A stretch of DNA of 50,957 nucleotides from contig CAMAPI010000008.1 in the NCBI GenBank assembly GCA_945860065.1, positions 1 to 50,957 of the forward strand, written 5' to 3'. Every line of letters begins with the position of its first letter. Positions within the stretch are counted from its first letter, which is position 1. The translations under genes were made by a program, and so were the position numbers. Under the pieces are notes generated by a model that saw nothing but the letters and a program-made list of their open reading frames with translations, did not search any database and was not told the DNA's origin. Below, piece by piece: positions 8,784 through 16,675 of this stretch. The DNA comes from Chryseobacterium gleum. Its GTDB lineage: Bacteria > Bacteroidota > Bacteroidia > Flavobacteriales_D > Crocinitomicaceae.

Positions 8784-10313
8784 TTATTTAGCGTAATTGA
8801 TTGATCTTTTTTCTCGAATGACGGTCACTTTCACTTGTCCGGGATAAGTCATTTCAGTTTGAATACGTTGAGAAATGTCGAAAGACAATTCATCTGATCG
8901 TTGATCCGAAACTTTTTCCGCTTCTACAAGAACACGAAGTTCACGTCCAGCTTGAATGGCGTAAGCACTAGAAACGCCCTCATAAGACAAGGCTAAGTTT
9001 TCCAGTTCTTTGATGCGTTTGATATATGCTTCCACAATTTCACGTCGAGCACCTGGGCGCGCGCCTGAAATGGCATCACATACTTGAACGATAGGAGAAA
9101 TTAAGGTAGTCATCTCGATTTCGTCGTGGTGAGCACCAATAGCATTTAACACATCTCCTTTTTCACCGAATTTCTCTGCGATTTTCATCCCCAAGAGTGC
9201 ATGTGGCAATTCTGGCTCTTCGTCCGGAACTTTACCGATATCATGAAGTAATCCAGCACGTTTCGCTAATTTCACATTCAGTCCAAGTTCAGCTGCCATG
9301 ATAGCACATAAATTCGCCACCTCTCTCGAGTGTTGCAGCAAGTTTTGTCCATAAGAAGAACGGTACTTCATTCTTCCAACCATGCGCATCAATTCTGGAT
9401 GCAAACCGTGAATACCTAGATCGATACATGTACGACGTCCAGTATCAGCGATTTCTTCATCTAATTGTTTACGTGTTTTTGCCACAACTTCTTCGATACG
9501 AGCAGGGTGAATTCGTCCGTCTGAAACCAATTGATGCAAGGACAATCGTGCAATTTCTCTTCGAATAGGATCGAAACAAGAAAGAATGATTGCTTCTGGC
9601 GTATCATCTACAATGATTTCCACACCTGTTGCTGCCTCTAGCGCACGAATGTTTCTTCCTTCTCGTCCAATAATTCTACCTTTCACCTCATCAGATTCGA
9701 TGTTAAAGACAGAAACGGCGTTTTCAATGGCTTGTTCTGTTGCAACACGTTGAATGGATTGTATGACAATTTTACGCGCTTCTTTATTTGCGTTTAGTTT
9801 GGCTTCTTCTGTGATTTCTTTAATGGTGGACATCGCTGCTGTGCGCGCTTCGTCGGTTAAAGCCGTCATCAGATCTTTTTTGGCATCTTCCGGACTTAGG
9901 TTGCTAATTTTAGATAATTCAGCCACTTGTTTTTGTTGAATTTTATCTAATTCACCTTGACGAACCTCAAGTGCCCCTGCTTTTGCGTCATAATCAATTT
10001 TAGATTTTTCCGTTTCTTTCTCTTTACGGTTCAATTCCTCTAGCTTTTGATCAAGCGTTTTTTCCTTAGCACGGTAACGATCTTCATTAGATTGCATGCG
10101 TTTTTCACGCTCGCGTATGGATTCATCGTGTTCTTCTTTTTGCTTCAAAAACTTTTCTTTGGATTGTAGCGCACGCTCTTTACGAATGTTTTCGGCCTCG
10201 ATTTCGGCATTTTTGATGATTTCTTGACTTTTAGATTTGATAAAGAAACGCTTTACAACCATAGTTGCTCCCGCTCCTCCTAATAAACCTATTAATAATC
10301 CTACTGACCACAT
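8784..10313 (-). CDS. rny: Ribonuclease Y
   Basis: RNase Y is a membrane-anchored endoribonuclease that starts bulk mRNA decay. The 509-residue protein has the full family architecture: an N-terminal transmembrane helix (about residues 2-18), a long charged coiled coil (about 30-165, rich in KEK/EER), a KH domain with [19 protein letters not shown] (about 213-231), and an HD hydrolase domain with [10 protein letters not shown] (about 357). The start MWSVGLLIG fits the family. It follows zapA and a small coiled-coil gene, with 46 bases between zapA and rny, and ends at a strong terminator. Assignment is firm. Confidence 0.97.
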   Translation of the reverse strand: MWSVGLLIGLLGGAGATMVVKRFFIKSKSQEIIKNAEIEAENIRKERALQSKEKFLKQKEEHDESIREREKRMQSNEDRYRAKEKTLDQKLEELNRKEKETEKSKIDYDAKAGALEVRQGELDKIQQKQVAELSKISNLSPEDAKKDLMTALTDEARTAAMSTIKEITEEAKLNANKEARKIVIQSIQRVATEQAIENAVSVFNIESDEVKGRIIGREGRNIRALEAATGVEIIVDDTPEAIILSCFDPIRREIARLSLHQLVSDGRIHPARIEEVVAKTRKQLDEEIADTGRRTCIDLGIHGLHPELMRMVGRMKYRSSYGQNLLQHSREVANLCAIMAAELGLNVKLAKRAGLLHDIGKVPDEEPELPHALLGMKIAEKFGEKGDVLNAIGAHHDEIEMTTLISPIVQVCDAISGARPGARREIVEAYIKRIKELENLALSYEGVSSAYAIQAGRELRVLVEAEKVSDQRSDELSFDISQRIQTEMTYPGQVKVTVIREKRSINYAK

Positions 10314-10359
10314 ATTCTTTTAATTATGTATGAATATTGGTCGTTGAAATGAACGTAAA

Positions 10360-10653
10360 TTATTGAATTTCGTCTAAATCAGTCGAAAGGTTTTTCAACG
10401 CTTCCTCTATTCCACTATAGTCTACAGGTACTTGTGCTACTGGTGTATTCTCACCTATCGACTTTGTTAATAATTGCAGCGCCGACATAGCGATCAAGTC
10501 TTGATTATCATTTACAGCATAATTCTTACGCAGCATTTCAACTGCTTTATTAATATCCGCAGCAGCTTTTGTTACCTTCACCTCATCACTTACGGGCACA
10601 TTTAGTGGGTAAGTTCGTCCGGCTATGGTAATTTTAAGTGATACTTTGCTCAT
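10360..10653 (-). CDS. zapA: Cell division protein ZapA
   Basis: A 97-residue protein of the ZapA family, which binds FtsZ and bundles protofilaments at the division ring. The N-terminal segment KITIAGRTYPLNV is the typical ZapA beta strand pair, followed by a helical region with VTKAAADINKAVEMLRKNY and a C-terminal coiled coil (LIAMSALQLLTKSI). Its start codon overlaps the stop of the upstream coiled-coil gene by a single base, so the two are translationally coupled. Location next to rny is common in Bacteroidota. Identity is firm from the N-terminal motif and length. Confidence 0.9.
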   Translation of the reverse strand: MSKVSLKITIAGRTYPLNVPVSDEVKVTKAAADINKAVEMLRKNYAVNDNQDLIAMSALQLLTKSIGENTPVAQVPVDYSGIEEALKNLSTDLDEIQ

Positions 10654-10967
10654 TATGATTGCTTCAACTGTTCGATACAGAATTCAATTTCTTTAACAAG
10701 TTCATCAATTTCCTGCTCAGTTCTCCTTGAAATAGGAGCAGGAACTTCAACGACTTTATTTTCAGCCAAATGCAAAGCTGACTTTAAGGATTCAATTTCA
10801 ACCTTCAAGGAAGAAACAGCAGTTAATTCTACTGCTAATTGCTCTTTATTACGATCGATTTCTTCGTGAAGAATCTCGTTTTTCGAACGCTCTGAACGAA
10901 GGGCCTCCCCAATTCGTACTGCTTTTCGACTTATTTCTTGTATGGTGTCTTGAATCTTTTCAGTCAT
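10653..10967 (-). CDS. Small coiled-coil protein co-encoded with ZapA
   Basis: A 104-residue, highly charged, almost wholly helical protein. Heptad-like spacing of Leu, Ile and Val runs from about residue 5 to 70 and again at 82-102, with a short Pro-containing break (VEVPAPISRR) between. No signal peptide or catalytic motif is seen. The stop codon shares a base with the start of zapA, and a promoter box lies 16 bases upstream, so this is the first gene of the zapA-rny unit. By position a role at the division ring beside ZapA is a reasonable inference, comparable in size to ZapB-like coiled coils, but homology to ZapB is not evident to me. Confidence 0.75.
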   Translation of the reverse strand: MTEKIQDTIQEISRKAVRIGEALRSERSKNEILHEEIDRNKEQLAVELTAVSSLKVEIESLKSALHLAENKVVEVPAPISRRTEQEIDELVKEIEFCIEQLKQS

Positions 10968-10983
10968 TACTTTTGACTTTGTA

Positions 10984-10991
10984 CAAAGTTA
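10984..10991 (-). promoter_or_regulatory. -7 promoter box for the zapA-rny unit
   Basis: Read on the minus strand the box is TAACTTTG, a full match to TAnnTTTG. It lies 16 bases upstream of the ATG at 10967, leaving room for a very short leader. No -33 TTG was found at the expected distance. Confidence 0.55.
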
Positions 10992-11051
10992 ACAAGCATT
11001 CGATTACATTTATCATTTTTAGCAATCTATTTTACATTTTTTTTGAAAGAC

Positions 11052-11059
11052 TATCTTTG
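11052..11059 (+). promoter_or_regulatory. -7 promoter box just before the M23 peptidase start
   Basis: TATCTTTG matches TAnnTTTG and ends 3 bases before the ATG at 11063. It supports 11063 as the true start, since an upstream in-frame ATG at 10973 would lie before the promoter. Confidence 0.55.
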
Positions 11060-11062
11060 TCT

Positions 11063-12751
11063 ATGTTTAAATCACTTACATTCTTTCTTGTTTTTGCCTT
11101 AAATGTTTCTTGTTGGACTCAAATAATCACGGTTGACTCAAGTTGGCATTTACCCATTGGGATTTCAGTACCTGAGTTAAGTGCTGGATTTGGGGATATG
11201 CGTCCCAATCACTTTCACATGGGTCTGGATTTTCGTACGAATGGTAAAGAAGGTATTCCGCTTTATGCCATTGCCGATGGATACATTTCTCGGATTCGGA
11301 TTTCCCCAACTGGGTATGGACGGGTTATTTACATTGACCATGCCAATGGACTCACTTCTGTATATGCACATTGTTCCAAATTTTCAGATCGAATGAACTC
11401 ATTCGTCATACCAACCCAAATTCAATTCAAACAAAATGAACTTGATTGGAAATTTAGTCCGGATGAATTACCAGTGAGCAAGGGTGAACAAATCGCACTT
11501 TCAGGAAACAGTGGCAACTCGACTGGACCTCATCTTCACTTTGAGATTCGGGACACGAAAACCGAACATGCGTTAAATCCACTTTTGCATGGATTTCATG
11601 TGAGTGATCAAGTAGCACCTATTTTACACGGAATTCGAATAGTTGCGATGGATGTAAACGGTTATGTCATTCCTGGCAAATACGTTGTTGTTCCCCTAAC
11701 TAAAACTAAACATCACGTACTAATTCCTAAGGATTTTATTCAAGGAAACGAGAAAATAGGCATTTGTATTTCTGCAACAGATCTAATGAAACCTGGTGGA
11801 CATGGATTTGGTTTGTTTTCAGCAGAATTATGGAGCTCAAACCATGAACAATTTGGATTTGAGCTCGCAGAGATTTCTTTTGATGATTCAAGGTATGTCA
11901 ACAATCACATGGATTACGATGAATACAAAGCCAAAGGAATCAAATACCAGAAATTGTTTCGGAACACAAACAATCCATTAACGATTTATCAACTTCAATC
12001 ACTTGGCGGGATTTCCCTTAATGGATTTGATTCGATTCCGTGCTCGTTGATGCTGGAGGATGTTAATGGGAATGTATGTCAACATGAATTGGTTTTACAG
12101 TATCCATTCGAATGGAAAAGAACGATTATTCCTTTTTTTAATTCAGAAAATTACTTCCTCCCAGATTCCATTTATACTTTTCAGTCGAAAGACATGAAAA
12201 TCATGATTGACGCACAGACTTTTTATGAACCAGTAAAGAAATCGATGAAGTTAAGTTTAGGTCAATTCGGGAGTTCTAAAACCGTCATTCAAAAGCCAAT
12301 TTGTGTTGAAATGAAAGGGAAGCACGCTAGTGCAATCGAAAAACAGTATTTGGCCATCAACGGAGATGCTTTAGAGACTGCGCGTGAAAACGGTTGGCTC
12401 GCCTCAGAGTCAAAGCAACTTGGAACATTTTCTATTAAAGTGGATACCATTGCACCAGTAATACAGTTCATGCCTGTGTCGAGCAACGTTGCTGTGCCTA
12501 GTCAATTTTCATGGAAAATTGCGGACAATCAATCCGGTATTGCCACTTATGAACTTTTCATTAATGGAGTGTGGACCATTGTGTATTATGATCAAAAAAA
12601 CAAGATTGTTACATGTAAAAATGACCGACTTGCGACGATAATCGGTCCAGCATCGGAAAATGTTCTTTCCATGGAATTTCGTGTCACAGATCGTTGTGGG
12701 AATGTTCAATCGTGGTTAAAAGAATTGAATGTTATCGACGAACCCCGTTAG
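11063..12751 (+). CDS. Exported M23 family metallopeptidase (LytM-like)
   Basis: A 562-residue exported protein with an N-terminal signal (hydrophobic core about residues 4-15). The M23 peptidase domain spans about residues 35-185: the zinc-site pattern HFHMGLDFR, then DHANGLTSVYAHCSKF, and the GPHLHFEIRD block with its HxH. M23 enzymes cut peptidoglycan crosslinks or act as inactive scaffolds; the Zn-binding residues appear intact here. The long C-terminal part is beta-rich and unassigned. A longer reading from 10973 is possible, but it would begin with a non-signal extension upstream of the promoter box, so the ATG at 11063 is preferred. The 3' end overlaps the convergent tsaB gene by 20 bases. 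Confidence 0.9.
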   Translation: MFKSLTFFLVFALNVSCWTQIITVDSSWHLPIGISVPELSAGFGDMRPNHFHMGLDFRTNGKEGIPLYAIADGYISRIRISPTGYGRVIYIDHANGLTSVYAHCSKFSDRMNSFVIPTQIQFKQNELDWKFSPDELPVSKGEQIALSGNSGNSTGPHLHFEIRDTKTEHALNPLLHGFHVSDQVAPILHGIRIVAMDVNGYVIPGKYVVVPLTKTKHHVLIPKDFIQGNEKIGICISATDLMKPGGHGFGLFSAELWSSNHEQFGFELAEISFDDSRYVNNHMDYDEYKAKGIKYQKLFRNTNNPLTIYQLQSLGGISLNGFDSIPCSLMLEDVNGNVCQHELVLQYPFEWKRTIIPFFNSENYFLPDSIYTFQSKDMKIMIDAQTFYEPVKKSMKLSLGQFGSSKTVIQKPICVEMKGKHASAIEKQYLAINGDALETARENGWLASESKQLGTFSIKVDTIAPVIQFMPVSSNVAVPSQFSWKIADNQSGIATYELFINGVWTIVYYDQKNKIVTCKNDRLATIIGPASENVLSMEFRVTDRCGNVQSWLKELNVIDEPR

Positions 12752-13391
12752 CATCCTTCAGGTAAATAGGTGTAAAGTATGCGAAGTCCTCGACCTCTCG
12801 ATTTTCGAATTTCTGAAAAGCCAAACGGATTTGTCCGCGGGCACTAGAAACAACGGCATCATTCCAGTAAATTTCTCGATTATGCCATATTTCTTTGCAT
12901 TTCGCTGCACCGTCTCCACAAACATAAAAGGGTTCAAATTCTGAGAAAGTAGCCTCATTTAGTTCAATGGCATCCATGGACTGAAGCACCGTTCCTGTTG
13001 AGCTAAATACTTGCGCATAAACCTCCATTCGTCGTGCATCCAAAAGTGGAATAATGTTTCGTTCATTTGACGAAACCAATGCCATTAAAGCAGAAAGTGT
13101 ATCGATAGAGATTAACGGAATGTTTAATGCAAAGCACAATCCTTTTGCGGTTGAAAGTCCAATGCGCAGTCCTGTGTATGATCCTGGCCCACTCGAAATA
13201 CTGATGGCACACAAATCAGAAAGGGTTACTTTTCCTTCTGATAATACCTCCTCGATGTACAAGGTCAACGCTTCACTGTGAATGAAACCATCCGAGATTG
13301 ATTCTTTACTTGCGATGAATTCTCCGCAATTTGAAAGAGCAACGCTGCAAACTTTCGTAGCTGTTTCTATGTGAAGGATGTATTTATTCAT
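12732..13391 (-). CDS. tsaB: tRNA threonylcarbamoyladenosine biosynthesis protein TsaB
   Basis: TsaB is the non-catalytic partner of TsaD in making t6A37 in ANN-decoding tRNAs. The N-terminal ASKHA-fold signature HIETATKVCSVAL and the block SSGPGSYTGLRIGLSTAKG (near residues 65-83) are characteristic. The start at 13391 (MNKYILHIETAT) fits the family; an upstream in-frame ATG at 13421 would add ten unrelated residues inside the response-regulator gene. Even so, the gene overlaps the end of that regulator by 8 bases and the end of the convergent M23 peptidase by 20 bases, an unusually tight packing. Length is 219 residues, normal for Bacteroidota. Confidence 0.93.
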   Translation of the reverse strand: MNKYILHIETATKVCSVALSNCGEFIASKESISDGFIHSEALTLYIEEVLSEGKVTLSDLCAISISSGPGSYTGLRIGLSTAKGLCFALNIPLISIDTLSALMALVSSNERNIIPLLDARRMEVYAQVFSSTGTVLQSMDAIELNEATFSEFEPFYVCGDGAAKCKEIWHNREIYWNDAVVSSARGQIRLAFQKFENREVEDFAYFTPIYLKDANGVRR

Positions 13392-14076
13392 CCCCAAGTT
13401 CAAATTTGAATCCAACGCCATGTACGTTCGTTATTTGTATGGTAGGATCCTCTTTGAGGTATTTTCTCAATTTGGTAATAAATACATCTAAGCTTCTACC
13501 GACGAAATAATCATCTTGACCCCAAACAGTGTTTAATATGACATCGCGCGCCAATAATTGATTTTTAAATCGAAATAATGTCCGCAAAATCATTGCTTCT
13601 TTTTTGGTCAAGGTTTGTTTTGTGGTAGGAGAGTTCAAGGTGAAATTTTCTGTATCGAAAGAAAAGATTCCGAGTTTAACAATTTTTTCTTCGGGTTGAT
13701 GCACTTGAACTTTCACCCGTTTTAATAATGCGCGAATCCGTAATTGTAATTCTTCGACACTGAAAGGTTTCGTTAGGTAATCATCACCACCCGCATTAAA
13801 TCCTTCGATTTTATCCTCGGTCATCGATTTTGCAGATAGAAATAGAATTGGGATATCTGAATTCACTTTTCGAATATCTCGAGCCAAGGTAAATCCGTCT
13901 TTAATCGGCAACATCACATCGAAGATACACAGATGATACGGTTCGTCATTGAATCTACGTAATCCTTCAGATCCGTTTTCGCAAAGCGTTACTGAGTAAG
14001 CATCTGAACGTAATTGGTCGGAAATAACGATTCCAAGATTGATATCGTCTTCTACAATGAGGATTTTTATTTTCAT
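13384..14076 (-). CDS. OmpR-family response regulator (RprY-like)
   Basis: A 230-residue transcription factor. Receiver domain at about 1-115: acidic pair Glu9-Asp10-Asp11 (VEDD), phospho-acceptor Asp54 in FDVMLP, and the conserved Lys in GGDDYLTKPFS. The C-terminal winged-helix DNA-binding domain (about 130-228) ends with HGVGFKFEL, the usual OmpR/PhoB ending. No histidine kinase gene lies on either side, so the partner must be elsewhere. The start codon at 14076 is preceded by a leader that folds into a 10-base-pair hairpin, and a -7 promoter box lies at 14156-14163. tsaB starts inside its 3' end. Regulon unknown; the RprY label is by general resemblance only. Confidence 0.92.
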   Translation of the reverse strand: MKIKILIVEDDINLGIVISDQLRSDAYSVTLCENGSEGLRRFNDEPYHLCIFDVMLPIKDGFTLARDIRKVNSDIPILFLSAKSMTEDKIEGFNAGGDDYLTKPFSVEELQLRIRALLKRVKVQVHQPEEKIVKLGIFSFDTENFTLNSPTTKQTLTKKEAMILRTLFRFKNQLLARDVILNTVWGQDDYFVGRSLDVFITKLRKYLKEDPTIQITNVHGVGFKFELGDE

Positions 14077-14096
14077 GGAAACGTCTTAAAAAGCCA

Positions 14097-14122
14097 AGAG
14101 CCTTGGAAAAAACCAAAGCTCT
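14097..14122 (-). promoter_or_regulatory. Hairpin in the leader of the minus-strand response regulator
   Basis: On the minus strand, arms at 14113-14122 and 14097-14106 pair over ten bases (nine Watson-Crick plus one G-U) around a loop of six T. The G-U pair becomes a C-A mismatch on the plus strand, so the fold is strand-specific. The 3' arm overlaps a second, smaller hairpin (CCAAG/CTTGG, 14094-14106) followed by a run of T, so two mutually exclusive folds are possible. It lies 20 bases before the start codon. Confidence 0.5.
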
Positions 14123-14155
14123 CGACTATTAACCTAAACCTACTACTAGTTCATA

Positions 14156-14163
14156 CAAAGATA
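14156..14163 (-). promoter_or_regulatory. -7 promoter box for the minus-strand response regulator
   Basis: The minus-strand sequence TATCTTTG fits TAnnTTTG. It would give a leader of roughly 75 bases containing the hairpin at 14097-14122. It is divergent from the box at 14263-14270 that serves the other regulator. Confidence 0.5.
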
Positions 14164-14262
14164 ATTGAATTTCACCTTCTTTGTTACATAACATATGTTA
14201 AATTTTTCCTAATTAATGTTAACTTGATTCTTTTGGTGTGTAAATTCTTCATGTGATAGTTG

Positions 14263-14270
14263 TATCTTTG
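14263..14270 (+). promoter_or_regulatory. -7 promoter box for the plus-strand response regulator
   Basis: TATCTTTG, full match to TAnnTTTG, 18 bases before the ATG at 14289. The roughly 100 bases between this box and the divergent one at 14156 form a shared control region. Confidence 0.55.
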
Positions 14271-14288
14271 ATAAAAATACATGAACAC

Positions 14289-14954
14289 ATGGCTTTTATT
14301 TTTATAGTTGACGACGAGGAAGATATTCGAGAATTGTTACGTTATAATTTAGTTCAAGACGGACATAGAGTTTCTACTTTTGAAAATGGGAGTCTTTGTT
14401 TAGATGCCGTAAAATTAGAAAAACCAGACCTCATTTTACTGGATGTGATGATGCCGGCAATGGATGGCATTGAGGTATGTGAAGTATTGAAAAATAATCC
14501 AGAAAACGAGAATATTATCATTTGCTTTTTAACGGCACGAAGTGAAGATTACAGTCAGATTGCCGGACTCGAAGCAGGTGGAGATGACTACATTTCCAAA
14601 CCGATTAAACCAAAAGTTTTAGTTAGTAGGATTCATGCCTTGTTGCGCCGAAAGTCAAAAACGGATGTTAAGGAGGCTATATCTCAGGAATTAAAAATCA
14701 ATCGAGATAAGTACCTTGTTGAAAAGGATGGAATGGAAATTCAATTGCCACGCAAGGAATTTGAACTTCTGGCATTATTAACGTCAAGACCTGATTTTGT
14801 GTTTAAACGTGAAGTTATTTTAGAACAGGTTTGGGGTACTGAAGTCGTAGTAGGCGATCGAACTATTGATGTGCATATCCGTAAATTGCGCGAAAAAATA
14901 GGAGAACACTGTATTTCAACTGTAAAAGGAATTGGGTATAAATTCAATCGATAG
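14289..14954 (+). CDS. OmpR/PhoB-family response regulator
   Basis: A 221-residue response regulator. Receiver domain: acidic cluster DDEED near residues 8-12, phospho-acceptor Asp in LLDVMMP (about residue 54), and Lys in GGDDYISKPIK (about 106). A winged-helix domain follows, with the block RTIDVHIRKLREKIG and the ending VKGIGYKFNR. The start at 14289 (MAFIFIVDDEED) places the receiver at the very N terminus as in the family; an upstream in-frame ATG at 14253 lies before the promoter box and is unlikely. No kinase gene is adjacent; the next gene encodes a VWD-domain secreted protein 43 bases downstream, which may or may not be a target. Confidence 0.92.
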   Translation: MAFIFIVDDEEDIRELLRYNLVQDGHRVSTFENGSLCLDAVKLEKPDLILLDVMMPAMDGIEVCEVLKNNPENENIIICFLTARSEDYSQIAGLEAGGDDYISKPIKPKVLVSRIHALLRRKSKTDVKEAISQELKINRDKYLVEKDGMEIQLPRKEFELLALLTSRPDFVFKREVILEQVWGTEVVVGDRTIDVHIRKLREKIGEHCISTVKGIGYKFNR

Positions 14955-14997
14955 TTTGGTTCAATCTTTGCTAGCATTCTTTTAAAAAAATCAATCC

Positions 14998-16572
14998 ATG
15001 AAAACACTCTACTTTCTTGTTGCTTTTTTCGTAGTTCAATCGATTTATGCACAGACCTTTGAAGATCAATTTAAGCCAGTGCGCGAAAAACTGGAACGTT
15101 GGGATCCCATCCGAGGAATTTGGCTAGCCTTATCCATGCTTGCGATTTCGGAGCACAAAAATGTTCCGGACAGAACTTTCCCTGAGGATTTTACTCCGTA
15201 TGAAATGTTGACCATGGTTCCACTTGCAGAACGCAGAGAACTGGAAAGTATGATACAGCAAAATCGCTCTCCAAACGGATCTTTTGTAAATTTCCAATGG
15301 GAAACAGTGAATCTAATGTTCGCTCATTCGATGTGTAGTCAGATTATTGGACGCAGCTATGGAGATCCTCACTTGAAGTCTTTTGATCAAGCGACCTATT
15401 CTTTTCAAACCGTAGGCGAATTTGTACTGTCAAAATCGGAGAGAAATTCGTTCGAAGTTCAAACCCGTCAACAAGCACAATCCGACAATTTTTCTTTAAA
15501 TGCTGCTGTGGCGATGAATGTTGCAGGAGATCGTGTCTGCTATTATGCAAGTACGAAACCAGATCAGATGAATGGTAATTTGCGCTTAAATGGAATGCCG
15601 ATTCAACTACAAGGGAGAACTTATTTTCTCCCAAATGGCGGTGTTGTTCGATTTGAAGGGAGAAATTATACCATTGCTTGGCCGACAGGTGAAATGGTCA
15701 TTCTTGATGCTCGTTCCTCAGGTGGATTTGGTTTTGTCAATACAACAGTACATGTTTTTGAGTGTGATCGATCAACCTTTCAGGGATTAATGGGAAATGC
15801 AAATGGCATTGCGGAGGATGATTTTCAAGGACGCAATAGCGATCGCCCCCGTCCGAGTTACATGTCTTTTTCAACTTTCGGAAATTCATCCTTACAACAA
15901 GCTTCAGCATTCGCAGAAAAAGAGTATTTATCTTTTCTTGCAAAGGATTTTGCCGAGGATTGGAGGGTGACAACCCAGACTACCTTATTTGATTATGCTC
16001 CGGGAACAAACACCGAATTTTATACTGACCGACGTTTTCCAATGGTTCATTTAACGGTTGCTGATTTGAATCAAACACAGCGTGATAATGCTCGTGCACG
16101 TTGTCAAGGGATGGGAATTCCTGCAGACGAAATGGGTGGGTGTATTTTTGATCAAGGATATTTAAATATCCCTCCGAATCAGGTCCCGTTGCCTTCTAAA
16201 CCTAATCCCACTGAAACCGTTCTAGGAACGATTAATCGTCCGGCTTTACATACCAATCAACTCGTTTTCCCTGAGGAAAATTTAGCGCCAAGTGGTAACA
16301 ATCCACTTCCAATGGAGCAACAAAAACCAACGATGAACAGAGAGAATGTCAATACATCTGTTGAGAAACCAGAACGAGAAACCGAAACAAGACCAAGTGG
16401 ATTCAATAGTCGACCAGAAACACAAGTCAACAAACCTGCAGTACATTCTCCGGCACAAGTGAATCCAGTGCGTCAATCAGCGCCTGCTAGTCCATCAAAA
16501 CCGCCTCACAATCCTGCTCCATCTAGTCCTGTGAAACCAAGTGTTCCATCCGTCAAGTCAGGAAAAGGATAA
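14998..16572 (+). CDS. Secreted protein with von Willebrand factor type D domain and proline-rich tail
   Basis: A 524-residue exported protein with a signal peptide (about 1-18, ending YAQ). Residues about 120-285 resemble a VWD domain: it opens with YGDPHLKSFDQATYSF, corresponding to the GDPHYxTFDG start of VWD, and closes with FQGLMGNANGIAEDDF, corresponding to GLCGNxNGxxxDDF, here with Met in place of the usual Cys. A region of unknown type precedes it. From about residue 395 the protein is disordered and rich in Pro, Asn, Thr and Ser (for example SKPPHNPAPSSPVKPS). No T9SS sorting domain is visible at the C terminus. It lies 43 bases downstream of a response regulator and ends at a terminator. 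VWD domains in bacteria are uncommon; an adhesive or matrix role is inferred only. Confidence 0.78.
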   Translation: MKTLYFLVAFFVVQSIYAQTFEDQFKPVREKLERWDPIRGIWLALSMLAISEHKNVPDRTFPEDFTPYEMLTMVPLAERRELESMIQQNRSPNGSFVNFQWETVNLMFAHSMCSQIIGRSYGDPHLKSFDQATYSFQTVGEFVLSKSERNSFEVQTRQQAQSDNFSLNAAVAMNVAGDRVCYYASTKPDQMNGNLRLNGMPIQLQGRTYFLPNGGVVRFEGRNYTIAWPTGEMVILDARSSGGFGFVNTTVHVFECDRSTFQGLMGNANGIAEDDFQGRNSDRPRPSYMSFSTFGNSSLQQASAFAEKEYLSFLAKDFAEDWRVTTQTTLFDYAPGTNTEFYTDRRFPMVHLTVADLNQTQRDNARARCQGMGIPADEMGGCIFDQGYLNIPPNQVPLPSKPNPTETVLGTINRPALHTNQLVFPEENLAPSGNNPLPMEQQKPTMNRENVNTSVEKPERETETRPSGFNSRPETQVNKPAVHSPAQVNPVRQSAPASPSKPPHNPAPSSPVKPSVPSVKSGKG

Positions 16573-16592
16573 ACGATCATTCAAAAAGAAAT

Positions 16593-16620
16593 AAAAAGGG
16601 GTGTCATCATCCCTTTTTTT
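16593..16620 (+). terminator. Terminator of the VWD-protein gene
   Basis: An AAAAAGGG / CCCTTTTT stem with a 10-base loop runs directly into a T tract, about 20 bases after the stop at 16572. It is followed immediately by a terminator facing the other way. Confidence 0.75.
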
Positions 16621-16623
16621 ATG

Positions 16624-16658
16624 CAAAAAAAAAGGACGAGAGTTGCTTCCCGTCCTTT
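16624..16658 (-). terminator. Terminator of the type A sorted-protein gene
   Basis: On the minus strand a stem (AAAGGACG / CGTCCTTT, arms about 16650-16657 and 16631-16638) ends in a run of T corresponding to the A tract from about 16625 to 16633. It lies about 20 bases after the stop codon at 16676. Confidence 0.75.
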
Positions 16659-16675
16659 CCCGATAAGAGTTTACC

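Noticed and set aside
10973-11062. Longer N terminus for the M23 peptidase
   Set aside because: It would start upstream of the promoter box and bury the signal peptide; the ATG at 11063 gives a normal exported protein.
14741-15052. 103-residue antisense frame across the regulator/VWD junction
   Set aside because: It lies wholly opposite well-supported genes and has no independent signal.
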